Shown here piece after piece: positions 1 to 5,804 of a stretch of DNA of 10,621 nucleotides; positions within the stretch are counted from its first letter, which is position 1, and each line of letters starts with the position of its first letter. Both the position numbers and the translations under genes were made by a program. The notes beneath the pieces were generated by a model. That model was not told the origin of the DNA. It saw only the letters and a program-made list of their open reading frames with translations, and searched no databases. The DNA comes from Acidobacteriaceae bacterium (lineage in GTDB: Bacteria; Acidobacteriota; Terriglobia; Bryobacterales; Bryobacteraceae), in NCBI GenBank assembly GCA_019244945.1, contig JAFASD010000510.1, forward strand, positions 1 through 10,621. The letters are read 5' to 3'.

Positions 1-1299
1 TTTTCTCAGGATATGGTTTTAGGTCACTTGCCTTACGAGACGTTCTTTTCCCCGGGACCGGCTTATAACCCGATTGGCCCGTTACCCATACTTTCTGCAG
101 GAATTCAGGGACCGTTCATCCCAGGCGTGCCTGTGTACGGAAATGAAACTGCGTGTAACTTCGAGTGCGATGTATTTGCATTCGACCGCCATATCCGAAC
201 ACCCTACATGGAGAACTTCAATCTGAACATCCAACAACAGATTACGAGTAAGGCGGTGCTGCAACTGGCGTACGTGGGATCGCAGGGCCACCGGCTCTGG
301 AGATTCTTCGATCTGAATCAACCCAGCGCGGGAACCATCAATAACTGCGACCTCGGTCTGCTCACGGGATGTACTGCCGGCATTCACGATTTCAGCAGCG
401 CCGCCCGCCCATACGGAGGTAATCCCTACGGCACGTACTATCTCGAATCCGAGAACTCGTCGGGTAAATCCAATTACAATTCGTTGCAGGCCAGTTTGCG
501 TACCAATGACTGGCATGGCGTAACGAGCATCGTCAATTTCGTGTGGTCTAAATCGATGGACAATTCGAGCGATGGTGAGGACTTTGAGCCGAATGCTGCG
601 CAGCCGCAGGACAGCACGAACCCGCAGCAGGAATATGCGGTATCGAATTTTGACTTGCCATTGCGGTTCTCCTGGATTTTCGCTTACGAACTTCCCAAAA
701 TGGGAGGAGGCATGCAGCGGCTAAAGAATGGGTGGGGTTTCAACAGCACCGTTACACTCCAAAGCGGTCAGCCTTTCCAGTTCAACTACAACGGCGAAGA
801 CGATTACAGCGGCGGCGGTGGAGGTTTTGATCGACCGGATGTAGTTGGACCAATCATTCAGAACAATAGTGATCCGAATAAATTCATGGCTCTCAGTTCG
901 TTCGCCATCCCATGTACCGTCACCGTAGCAACTGGCTTGGCGAGTGATTGCATCCCCGGAACGCGGCACTATGGCACGTTGGGCCGTGATGGGCTGCGTG
1001 GGCCAGGATTCAAGCAGTGGGATTTGGCGGTTTACAAGAACATACCGATATCGGAGCGGCTCAATATGCAGGTGCGGGCAGAATTCTTCAATGTTCTGAA
1101 CCATCCCAATTTTGCCAACCCATTTCTCCCCGCATTCATAGCGGACCCGGCGGTGAATGGATTTCAGATGGTTGGAAACCGTGAAGTCGGTACAGGATAT
1201 TATCCGCTGACGGCCACGGGCGACGTGGGAATCGGCAATCCGTTCCTGGGCGGCGGTGGCCCCCGAGGCATTCAGCTCGCAGCCAAATTCAATTTCTGA
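1..1299 (+). CDS. TonB-dependent receptor (Oar-like), C-terminal part, 5' end outside window
   Basis: This is the C-terminal part (432 codons visible) of an outer-membrane TonB-dependent receptor. The reading frame is open from the first base, so the gene begins upstream and the ATG at 13 is internal. The segment is beta-barrel. It shows features usual in the large acidobacterial carboxypeptidase-regulatory/Oar-like receptors: a strand with YMENFNLNIQQQ, then LAYVGSQGHRLWR, NYNSLQASLR, FVWSKSMDNSSD, KQWDLAVYKNIP, and RAEFFNVLNHPNFANPF near the end. It finishes on a terminal phenylalanine (KFNF), as expected for BAM-dependent insertion. Such receptors import large substrates such as glycans or siderophores with energy from TonB; the substrate cannot be read from this part. 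The plug and N-terminal domains lie outside the window. Its last 111 bases and the following 46 bases recur as a damaged copy at 8784-8939. Confidence 0.93.
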   Translation, partial: FSQDMVLGHLPYETFFSPGPAYNPIGPLPILSAGIQGPFIPGVPVYGNETACNFECDVFAFDRHIRTPYMENFNLNIQQQITSKAVLQLAYVGSQGHRLWRFFDLNQPSAGTINNCDLGLLTGCTAGIHDFSSAARPYGGNPYGTYYLESENSSGKSNYNSLQASLRTNDWHGVTSIVNFVWSKSMDNSSDGEDFEPNAAQPQDSTNPQQEYAVSNFDLPLRFSWIFAYELPKMGGGMQRLKNGWGFNSTVTLQSGQPFQFNYNGEDDYSGGGGGFDRPDVVGPIIQNNSDPNKFMALSSFAIPCTVTVATGLASDCIPGTRHYGTLGRDGLRGPGFKQWDLAVYKNIPISERLNMQVRAEFFNVLNHPNFANPFLPAFIADPAVNGFQMVGNREVGTGYYPLTATGDVGIGNPFLGGGGPRGIQLAAKFNF

Positions 1300-1345
1300 C
1301 GCGCTGGCGGTATGACTCAAGGTCGACAAGCGCCCTGACTGCCTT
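1189..1345 (+). repeat. Long direct repeat, left copy (receptor 3' end plus flank)
   Basis: These 157 bases recur in the same orientation at 8784-8939. By hand alignment there are 12 substitutions and one single-base deletion in the right copy, about 92% identity. The repeat covers the last 36 codons and stop of the TonB receptor and continues 46 bases past the stop, so protein conservation alone does not explain it. Homology starts abruptly at GG(T/C)ACAGGATA and ends abruptly after GACTGCCTT. Confidence 0.93.
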
Positions 1346-1406
1346 GCGGACGACCGAACGATCTGCAGCCTTTCACAACAGCGGTGTTTACGGCCTTCGA
1401 GGACTC

Positions 1407-1422
1407 CGTTGCCCAGGCGACG
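1407..1422. terminator. Weak hairpin between convergent genes
   Basis: The stem CGTTGC / GCGACG (6 bp including one G-U pair) encloses the loop CCAG. It sits between the receptor on the plus strand and the convergent membrane-protein gene on the minus strand, where a terminator would be expected. Only a short TTT follows on the plus strand, so intrinsic termination is unproven. Confidence 0.2.
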
Positions 1423-1463
1423 GCCAGTTTCGTGATGCTGACGAATCCAGAAGTGCGTCAATC

Positions 1464-1811
1464 TCAGAAAAGATCAGCAACGGGCGGGAATGTCAGGATG
1501 AGGCTCAGTACGAGCAGTGCGACGGCAATCGCGTTGATACGGCCTGCAGGAACTGTCTTTTTTCGCCAAGTCCACTCGAGTATCCCCCAAGTAACGAGCC
1601 AAACAACAATGGCCACCGTGGTTACGCCTGAGAGCGGGCCTGTCGGTTTGTAAAAAATAAGATTGCTCTTAACGAGGGCAGATTTATCAGCGAGGATGGC
1701 GAAGGCTGCCATCAGGAAGCAGCCAATACCGGCTGAGAGAACGCTGGCTGCGCCGGAACCGTTTGTCAGGGACGGATCGTCACGTGCCACTGGATTGTGC
1801 GACGTACTCAT
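1464..1811 (-). CDS. Small membrane protein, three predicted TM helices, unknown function
   Basis: This encodes a 115-residue hydrophobic protein that I do not recognise. A polar N-terminus of about 20 residues is followed by predicted membrane helices near residues 22-41, 60-82 and 92-108. A short WRKK basic stretch follows the second helix. Its ATG overlaps the stop of the upstream gene in an ATGA arrangement at 1808-1811, so translation is probably coupled. That coupling and the shared membrane location suggest it acts with the 190-residue protein encoded just upstream. No catalytic or metal-binding motif is evident. Confidence 0.8.
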   Translation of the reverse strand: MSTSHNPVARDDPSLTNGSGAASVLSAGIGCFLMAAFAILADKSALVKSNLIFYKPTGPLSGVTTVAIVVWLVTWGILEWTWRKKTVPAGRINAIAVALLVLSLILTFPPVADLF

Positions 1812-2380
1812 TTTGCTTCTGCGTGACTCAAATGGATCGTGCTGCCACCCCGAACCGGTGCGTAGTCATCGATCTCCGCACCGAAGAAACCTGCAATTCC
1901 CGACGCAACAAGGGAAGCGAGGGCAAAAACAAGCACAGCTGATCGAAGTTGGCGATGGTTCCTAAGATCGTGGCCATACCGGATGAACACGAACGCGACC
2001 ATAGTGATCGAGATGGGAGCGAACCAAGCAACGTGCTCCTTCCACTCCATCCCGAGCGAATGCCAGCCGCTTGTGGCGGGTCGCGACATCAGCAGCCGTT
2101 GTGGAAACATCGATAGATCAGCCCTTCCCGTCAGAGGCGCCGCGCGATACCAAGGATAAATGACATAAGTCCCGCTGAGCACGGCGGCCCATGCGAGCAC
2201 AACCATCGCGATCAGGTAAATGCGCACGAAGCGCTCGTGCCCGCGAGTGAAGTCATCCGAAATGGACGAGTCAGTGAATTGATAAAGCCATACCAGGGCG
2301 CCCGAACAAGCGAGCAAGTACAGCCCGCCGAATGCCATGCCGTGAATCAATGTCCAGAGGGCCCGTTCCGTGATCTGCAT
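1808..2380 (-). CDS. Membrane protein with four predicted TM helices and several His residues, unknown function
   Basis: This encodes a 190-residue integral membrane protein. Predicted helices lie near residues 10-33, 52-75, 115-133 and 147-167. Histidines sit at or near helix edges: H13 (LIHGMAFGG), H48 (RGHERFVR), H107 and H116 (GWHSLGMEWKEHVAW), and H137 (RYGHDLR). A four-helix bundle with histidines at helix ends recalls b-type haem membrane proteins, but I cannot see a diagnostic family motif, so a cytochrome b561-like role is only a guess. A purine-rich GGGGAAG stands upstream of the ATG. The gene lies 53 bases after the outer-membrane protein gene and overlaps the next gene by 4 bases, so the three genes are probably co-transcribed. 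Confidence 0.8.
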   Translation of the reverse strand: MQITERALWTLIHGMAFGGLYLLACSGALVWLYQFTDSSISDDFTRGHERFVRIYLIAMVVLAWAAVLSGTYVIYPWYRAAPLTGRADLSMFPQRLLMSRPATSGWHSLGMEWKEHVAWFAPISITMVAFVFIRYGHDLRNHRQLRSAVLVFALASLVASGIAGFFGAEIDDYAPVRGGSTIHLSHAEAK

Positions 2381-2433
2381 TTGCGTTTCTTCCCCTGCGA
2401 ATCAGCCGTGGATCGATCCGGTCGGCAAGCTCG

Positions 2434-3321
2434 TCATTGAAATGCCATTGCGTTTACGGGTCGAAATCCCGACATGTTCATCGGCTCTGGCAACCTGAGG
2501 TCGCTCGAGTCGGCTTTCTTCTTGTTCTTTCCCCATGTCCAATACATGCCCACATACGCATATTGTTCGGTTTGACCCGCTACGGAATGGCCGTAGCAGA
2601 ACAAAAACTGCTCGCCTGGGTGATGCTTGAAGTGATAGTAACCGCCGATGTCGATCATTGTTGAAGCTTGGGTCTGCGGCGTCGCGAAGCCCTCACGTCC
2701 ATGAGAGAAAATCTCGCCTCCTAGCTCTAACCGCTCGCCGAAGGCGTACTTCAACAGGAATGCGCCATATGGAAAGTTGCGGTACTGCGTTTGTGGAACG
2801 ATGACCTCGCCACCCCCGCCGTCGAGCAGCCAATGTCCGATATTCTTCTGCAGCCACAGCGGTACCTTGTACCAAATCTTCCCCACCCCAAGTCCCTTGT
2901 CGTAGCTACCGGTTGGTAACTCGAACATCGTGAACGTTCCGATCTGCGGAACGTACTTCGACTCTTTGATGAAGGCGATTTTGGCTCCGACTTCCATATC
3001 GGTGTAGCCGAAAACGGAAGGACCGGCACCGCCAGGAGCATAGATCGGATTGTTGGACGGGTTGATGGTGCCCCATGGCGCTATGAGGTGTAGCTGCACT
3101 CTGGGGATTGCGCCCCAGTTGAACTCGAACGCCGGACCAGTGGAATCGATCTCTGCGGGTGTTCCATCCATACTTCCGAATATGTAGAACTCGTAATGCT
3201 GGTAATCAACCGGAACCGGATCATCGGTTTGGAACGGCGGCCCCTGCGCCCGCAGGCTGAATGAAGCACCCATGAAGAGAAGAAACAGCAACAGGGAAGA
3301 ATATTTGCGCCCGTTCTTCAA
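2434..3321 (-). CDS. Outer-membrane beta-barrel protein, phenol MetA-degradation (PF13557)-like 'transporter'
   Basis: From a TTG start at 3321 this encodes 295 residues. The product has a textbook signal peptide: NGRK basic region, hydrophobic SSLLLFLLFMGASFSL, and likely cleavage after LRA before QG. The mature protein begins with GPPFQTDDPVPVDYQHYEFYIF and continues with FNWGAIPRVQLHLIAPWG, ELPTGSYDKGLGVG and PLWLQK. These are hallmarks of the beta-barrel family named after MetA of phenol degradation, usually annotated only as 'transporter'. The barrel seems to end at YVGMYWTW, followed by a ~30-residue polar tail. A longer frame reaches an ATG at 3540, but its first part is relic DoxX coding sequence, so I reject that start. 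An ATG at 3381 would put 26 extra residues before the signal peptide. Substrate is unknown. The gene follows the DoxX relic and precedes two membrane-protein genes on the same strand. Confidence 0.8.
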   Translation of the reverse strand: MKNGRKYSSLLLFLLFMGASFSLRAQGPPFQTDDPVPVDYQHYEFYIFGSMDGTPAEIDSTGPAFEFNWGAIPRVQLHLIAPWGTINPSNNPIYAPGGAGPSVFGYTDMEVGAKIAFIKESKYVPQIGTFTMFELPTGSYDKGLGVGKIWYKVPLWLQKNIGHWLLDGGGGEVIVPQTQYRNFPYGAFLLKYAFGERLELGGEIFSHGREGFATPQTQASTMIDIGGYYHFKHHPGEQFLFCYGHSVAGQTEQYAYVGMYWTWGKNKKKADSSDLRLPEPMNMSGFRPVNAMAFQ

Positions 3322-3380
3322 GTGCTTGTCTCGTGGTTCAAGAAATGCTCGTTGGGCGCAGGAATTACCGATAAATGACA

Positions 3381-3799
3381 TCAGGATGGTTCGCGCCTCG
3401 ACTGTCCGAATGTTTTTGTTAAGGAACCATCGATCGAAAGAGTTCCTGATCCGACGATTAATAGGAATAGCAAGCCCATCAGCATCGAACAATCGGCGCG
3501 CTTCATGAGCCATGCCCCACACATCACCCGCACGTAACATTGGCAGCTTTGTCGCGGCAATCGCAACCTAAATCACCGGTAGCAGTGGAATAGTCGCCAT
3601 CTAGCGGAGCAGGCATGCCGATTTTGAGAAAGCGCCCTGCTCCAAGGCTTGCTGGAAATAGGAACTTCTGAATCCCTTCTGATGGGAACACGACACCAAC
3701 CAAAAGCCGAATCAGAAGCGTGGCTTCAGGCGTGGTGGAGATGACTGTTCGTTGATAAAATGACATCGCCAACTGACGAGCGCTTTTCGGAGAGTTCAC
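3381..3799 (-). pseudogene. Decayed DoxX-family membrane protein gene
   Basis: Three reading frames together spell one DoxX-like protein. The first runs from 3799 (GTG) or 3766 (ATG) and contains LIRLLVGVVFPSEGIQKFLF and LGAGRFLKIGMPAP, the conserved N-terminal half. A second frame, interrupted by two stop codons, gives AIPLL-like sequence (ATIPLLPVI) then VAIAATKLPMLRAGDVWGMA and HEAR. A third frame gives MLMGLLFLLIVGSGTLSIDG, the C-terminal helix, and ends at 3381. The HEAR-to-TDFSMLMG junction normally seen in DoxX is shifted by what looks like a 2-base loss. The stretch usually found between GxPAP and GLLTRLA (about 20-25 residues, including the EIVCG helix) is missing. DoxX proteins are small four-helix membrane proteins linked to redox or respiratory functions. 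This copy should be non-functional. Its position suggests it was the first gene of the downstream minus-strand operon, next to the divergent PadR gene. Confidence 0.82.
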
Positions 3800-3805
3800 T
3801 ATAGC

Positions 3806-4159
3806 ATGAATCGTAATCGGATCTCGAAATCGAAGTCAGAGCAAAATGACAGGGCCGCCGATCGCGATTTATACTCAGGCTTAATCCGGCTCCATGTCCT
3901 GCACCATGCCGTAGAGGGTCCGATCTTTGGTCTCGGAATGATCGAGGAATTGGCGCGTCACGGATATCGCATCAGTGCCGGAAGTCTTTATCCTCTACTG
4001 CAAGGGCTAGAGAAGAAAGGCTACCTGCGATCGACCGACCAGCGAAACGGCAAGTCGTTGCGGCGCGTGTACCGAGCGACTGCATTGGGGCGGAAGGCCT
4101 TAGTGGCATCGAAAGGCAAAGTGCGGGAGCTGTTTCATGAGCTAATTGAAGGGGATTAG
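3806..4159 (+). CDS. PadR-family transcriptional regulator
   Basis: This encodes a 117-residue PadR-type winged-helix repressor. The domain begins near residue 21 (DLYSGLIRLHVLHHA). It shows the family's GLGMIEELARHGYRISAGSLYPLLQGLEKKGYL segment, which is helix 2, the recognition helix and the wing entry, and then RRVYRATALGRKALV. The basic/polar first 20 residues are not part of the fold. The ATG at 3806 is the only ATG upstream of the domain; GGAGAG lies 11 bases before it. PadR proteins usually bind small phenolic or drug-like ligands and repress an adjacent operon. The gene is divergent from the DoxX relic, with under 50 bases between the starts, so its original target may have been the DoxX/outer-membrane-protein block. 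It is separated by 187 bases and a strong promoter from the next PadR gene, so it is not clearly in the same operon. Confidence 0.9.
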   Translation: MNRNRISKSKSEQNDRAADRDLYSGLIRLHVLHHAVEGPIFGLGMIEELARHGYRISAGSLYPLLQGLEKKGYLRSTDQRNGKSLRRVYRATALGRKALVASKGKVRELFHELIEGD

Positions 4160-4306
4160 CGCAACGGCGACTGTGCGAGCTGGGTTAATGCTCGAAGGCT
4201 AGTGAGAATTGAAGTTGGCGAACTGCCAGCGGACTAATTGGCGCAGCGAAACCAGACAATGGAATCGCACCCGGCCCAAAAAAACTTCACGTGCGTGCAA
4301 CAAAGG

Positions 4307-4335
4307 TTGACACAACAGTCGGAATCCGGTATAAC
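4307..4335 (+). promoter_or_regulatory. Near-consensus sigma70 promoter for the PadR-ABC operon
   Basis: A perfect TTGACA -35 element at 4307-4312 is followed by a 17-base spacer and TATAAC at 4330-4335. Transcription would be expected to start about 6-7 bases later, near 4342, only about 5 bases before the GTG start codon at 4347. The message would thus be leaderless or nearly so. This is the best promoter match I found in the window and it reads into the four-gene ABC operon. Confidence 0.75.
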
Positions 4336-4348
4336 AAAAAGCGACTGT
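4315..4348. promoter_or_regulatory. Candidate operator: 7-bp inverted repeat straddling the -10 element and start codon
   Basis: ACAGTCG at 4315-4321 and CGACTGT at 4342-4348 form a perfect inverted repeat with a 20-base gap. The left arm lies in the spacer. The right arm covers the expected transcription start and the first two bases of the GTG start codon. This is a natural place for autoregulation by the PadR encoded immediately downstream. The spacing is wider than the compact ATGT/ACAT-type sites known for several PadR proteins, so identity of the binder is inference. Confidence 0.4.
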
Positions 4349-4697
4349 GAAACAAGACGTAGGGCGGTTCTTACCTCTCTCGCCGGCGGCGTTGCACATT
4401 TTGCTTTCTTTAGCCGGTGAGGAGCGCCATGGCTACGCAATTATGCAAGATGTTGCTCGTCAATCGAATGGCCGCTACAAGTTGGGTCCGGGCACGCTCT
4501 ATGACAATCTCCAAAAGCTCATGAAGGAGCGCATCGTCGAAGAGACTGAGAATTTCTCGACTGGCGCCGAATCCAGACGGCGCTATTACCGATTAACTAA
4601 GCTCGGACGCGCGGTCCTTTCGACCGAAATCGCCCGTTTAGAAGAAGCCATTCGCGAGGCGAAACTACATCTTGGATTTCAAAGGAGCGCATTGTGA
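4347..4697 (+). CDS. PadR-family transcriptional regulator, first gene of the ABC transporter operon
   Basis: This encodes a 116-residue PadR protein with a GTG start. The wHTH domain begins at FLPLSPAALHILLSLAG (residues 8-24), followed by RHGYAIMQDV, the recognition segment LGPGTLYDNLQKLM (46-59), and the wing RRRYYRLTKLGRAVL (77-91). The C-terminal helix carries alternating acidic and basic residues and probably dimerises. There is essentially no room for a Shine-Dalgarno site between the predicted transcript start and the GTG, which fits a leaderless message. Its stop overlaps the next gene's GTG (GTGA at 4694-4697), so the two are translationally coupled. The likely role is repression of its own operon with release by the transporter substrate, as known for PadR regulators linked to ABC exporters. 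The ligand is unknown. It belongs to a different PadR subtype from the protein encoded at 3806. Confidence 0.9.
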   Translation: MKQDVGRFLPLSPAALHILLSLAGEERHGYAIMQDVARQSNGRYKLGPGTLYDNLQKLMKERIVEETENFSTGAESRRRYYRLTKLGRAVLSTEIARLEEAIREAKLHLGFQRSAL

Positions 4698-4951
4698 TTC
4701 GGGGCCTTTATCGTGGCTTACTTTGCTTGCATCCGATTTCATTCGAAGAACGATTTGCTGAAGAAATGCTATGGATCTTCGATCTGAAGCGAACATCCGA
4801 AACTGGCCTGGCGCTGCTGTTCGATTGTTTTATTTCCCTCTGCCGGCAATGGATTTTCCGCTCGGGACTTTGGAAGTTTGGCATAGGGGTCTTGGTGAAC
4901 TTGATCCTCGGTCATCGTTTGATCTTGTTTTGTTTGGGTTTAGACAGATAG
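4694..4951 (+). CDS. Small protein with hydrophobic C-terminus between PadR and ABC ATPase, unknown function
   Basis: This encodes an 85-residue protein starting with GTG. A strong AGGAG ribosome-binding site lies at 4683-4687, six bases upstream, inside the end of the PadR gene, and the start codon overlaps the PadR stop. The N-terminal half reads LYRGLLCLHPISFEERFAEEMLWIFD, a short amphipathic stretch that I associate with small proteins placed after PadR genes in Acidobacteria transporter clusters. The C-terminal part (about residues 58-82) is hydrophobic enough for one membrane segment. Related proteins, as I remember them, are longer, so this copy may be shortened; I cannot confirm that without a search. 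The tight coupling to the regulator and the ATPase 25 bases downstream argue that it is expressed. Confidence 0.72.
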   Translation: MIRGLYRGLLCLHPISFEERFAEEMLWIFDLKRTSETGLALLFDCFISLCRQWIFRSGLWKFGIGVLVNLILGHRLILFCLGLDR

Positions 4952-4975
4952 AAATTCCGAGGATGTGCGAAGACA

Positions 4976-5791
4976 ATGGCCCAGACAGCTGGACTCGCGA
5001 ACGTATCAGGCAAGCCGAGGCATTCAGTGCTCGAACTTCGTCGCGTAACAAAGCTTTACTCCAGCATCCCGGCCGTTAGCGATGTTAGCTTCATTGCTCA
5101 TGCTGGAGAAATTACCGGTTACCTGGGACCAAATAGTTCAGGCAAGTCAACCACCCTTAAAATCATTGCCGGGTTGATCGAGCCAACTGACGGAACAGTC
5201 CTCTTTGGCGGCGAACCGATTCAGCACAATCGAATCCAATATAAACAGCGCCTTGGCTACGTGCCCGAAGAGCCGCACCTCTATTCGCATCTTACGGGAC
5301 TGGAATATTTGACCATGGTGGCCCAGTTGCGAGGTCTTCCGCGCAAGTCTTCGGCCGAGAAAATCCAAGGACTACTGCGGCTGTTTTCTCTTTACGGAGA
5401 CCGACACCTCTCGATCTCTTCCTATTCGAAGGGTATGCGGCAAAAGGTGCTACTTTCGGCGGCGCTGCTGCACAATCCCGATCTGATCCTGCTGGATGAA
5501 CCTTTTTCCGGACTGGATGTGACCTCTGCGCTGGTGATGCGCAGCCTGATCCGGGAGTTAGCAATGCGCGGGAAAGTCGTCGTGTTCAGCTCGCATGAAC
5601 TGGAAACCGTGGAACGCGTCTGCTCCCATGTAGTGATCTTGCATCGCGGAAAGATTGTCGCCGATGATGCGATCGAGAGCCTGCGGACGCTCATGGCGCT
5701 CCCGACCCTCGAAGAAATCTTTTCGCAACTCGCCGTTGAACAGGACACGGAAGCCGTTTCGCGAGAGATCGCGAACTTGATTCTTGCGTGA
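4976..5791 (+). CDS. ABC transporter ATP-binding protein (ABC-2 / CcmA type)
   Basis: This encodes a 271-residue nucleotide-binding subunit that powers the permease encoded next. Visible motifs are Walker A GPNSSGKST (51-59), the signature region YSKGMRQK (150-157), Walker B LILLDEP with the D-loop SGLD (170-181), and the switch histidine in SSHELE (H207). Two details differ from the commonest forms. Walker A has SS where GA is usual, and the Q-loop reads GYVPEE with no glutamine. The essential G, K, S/T, D, E and H are present, so it should be active. The ATG at 4976 has only a distant GAGG. A GTG at 5027 (giving VLELRRVTKLY, where the fold begins) has GAGG six bases upstream and is a good alternative start. 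The gene ends 13 bases before the ATG of the permease. Confidence 0.93.
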   Translation: MAQTAGLANVSGKPRHSVLELRRVTKLYSSIPAVSDVSFIAHAGEITGYLGPNSSGKSTTLKIIAGLIEPTDGTVLFGGEPIQHNRIQYKQRLGYVPEEPHLYSHLTGLEYLTMVAQLRGLPRKSSAEKIQGLLRLFSLYGDRHLSISSYSKGMRQKVLLSAALLHNPDLILLDEPFSGLDVTSALVMRSLIRELAMRGKVVVFSSHELETVERVCSHVVILHRGKIVADDAIESLRTLMALPTLEEIFSQLAVEQDTEAVSREIANLILA

Positions 5792-5804
5792 GTGCAGGCA
5801 TTTG

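Noticed and set aside
721..1461. 246-codon open frame on the minus strand opposite the TonB receptor
   Set aside because: It lies antisense to a clearly recognisable receptor, its product is basic and cysteine/histidine-rich without any family motif, and it is best explained as a shadow of the plus-strand gene.
4199..4440. Short open frames on both strands between and into the PadR genes
   Set aside because: They overlap the promoter and the PadR coding region, have no motif, and are fully explained as chance frames.
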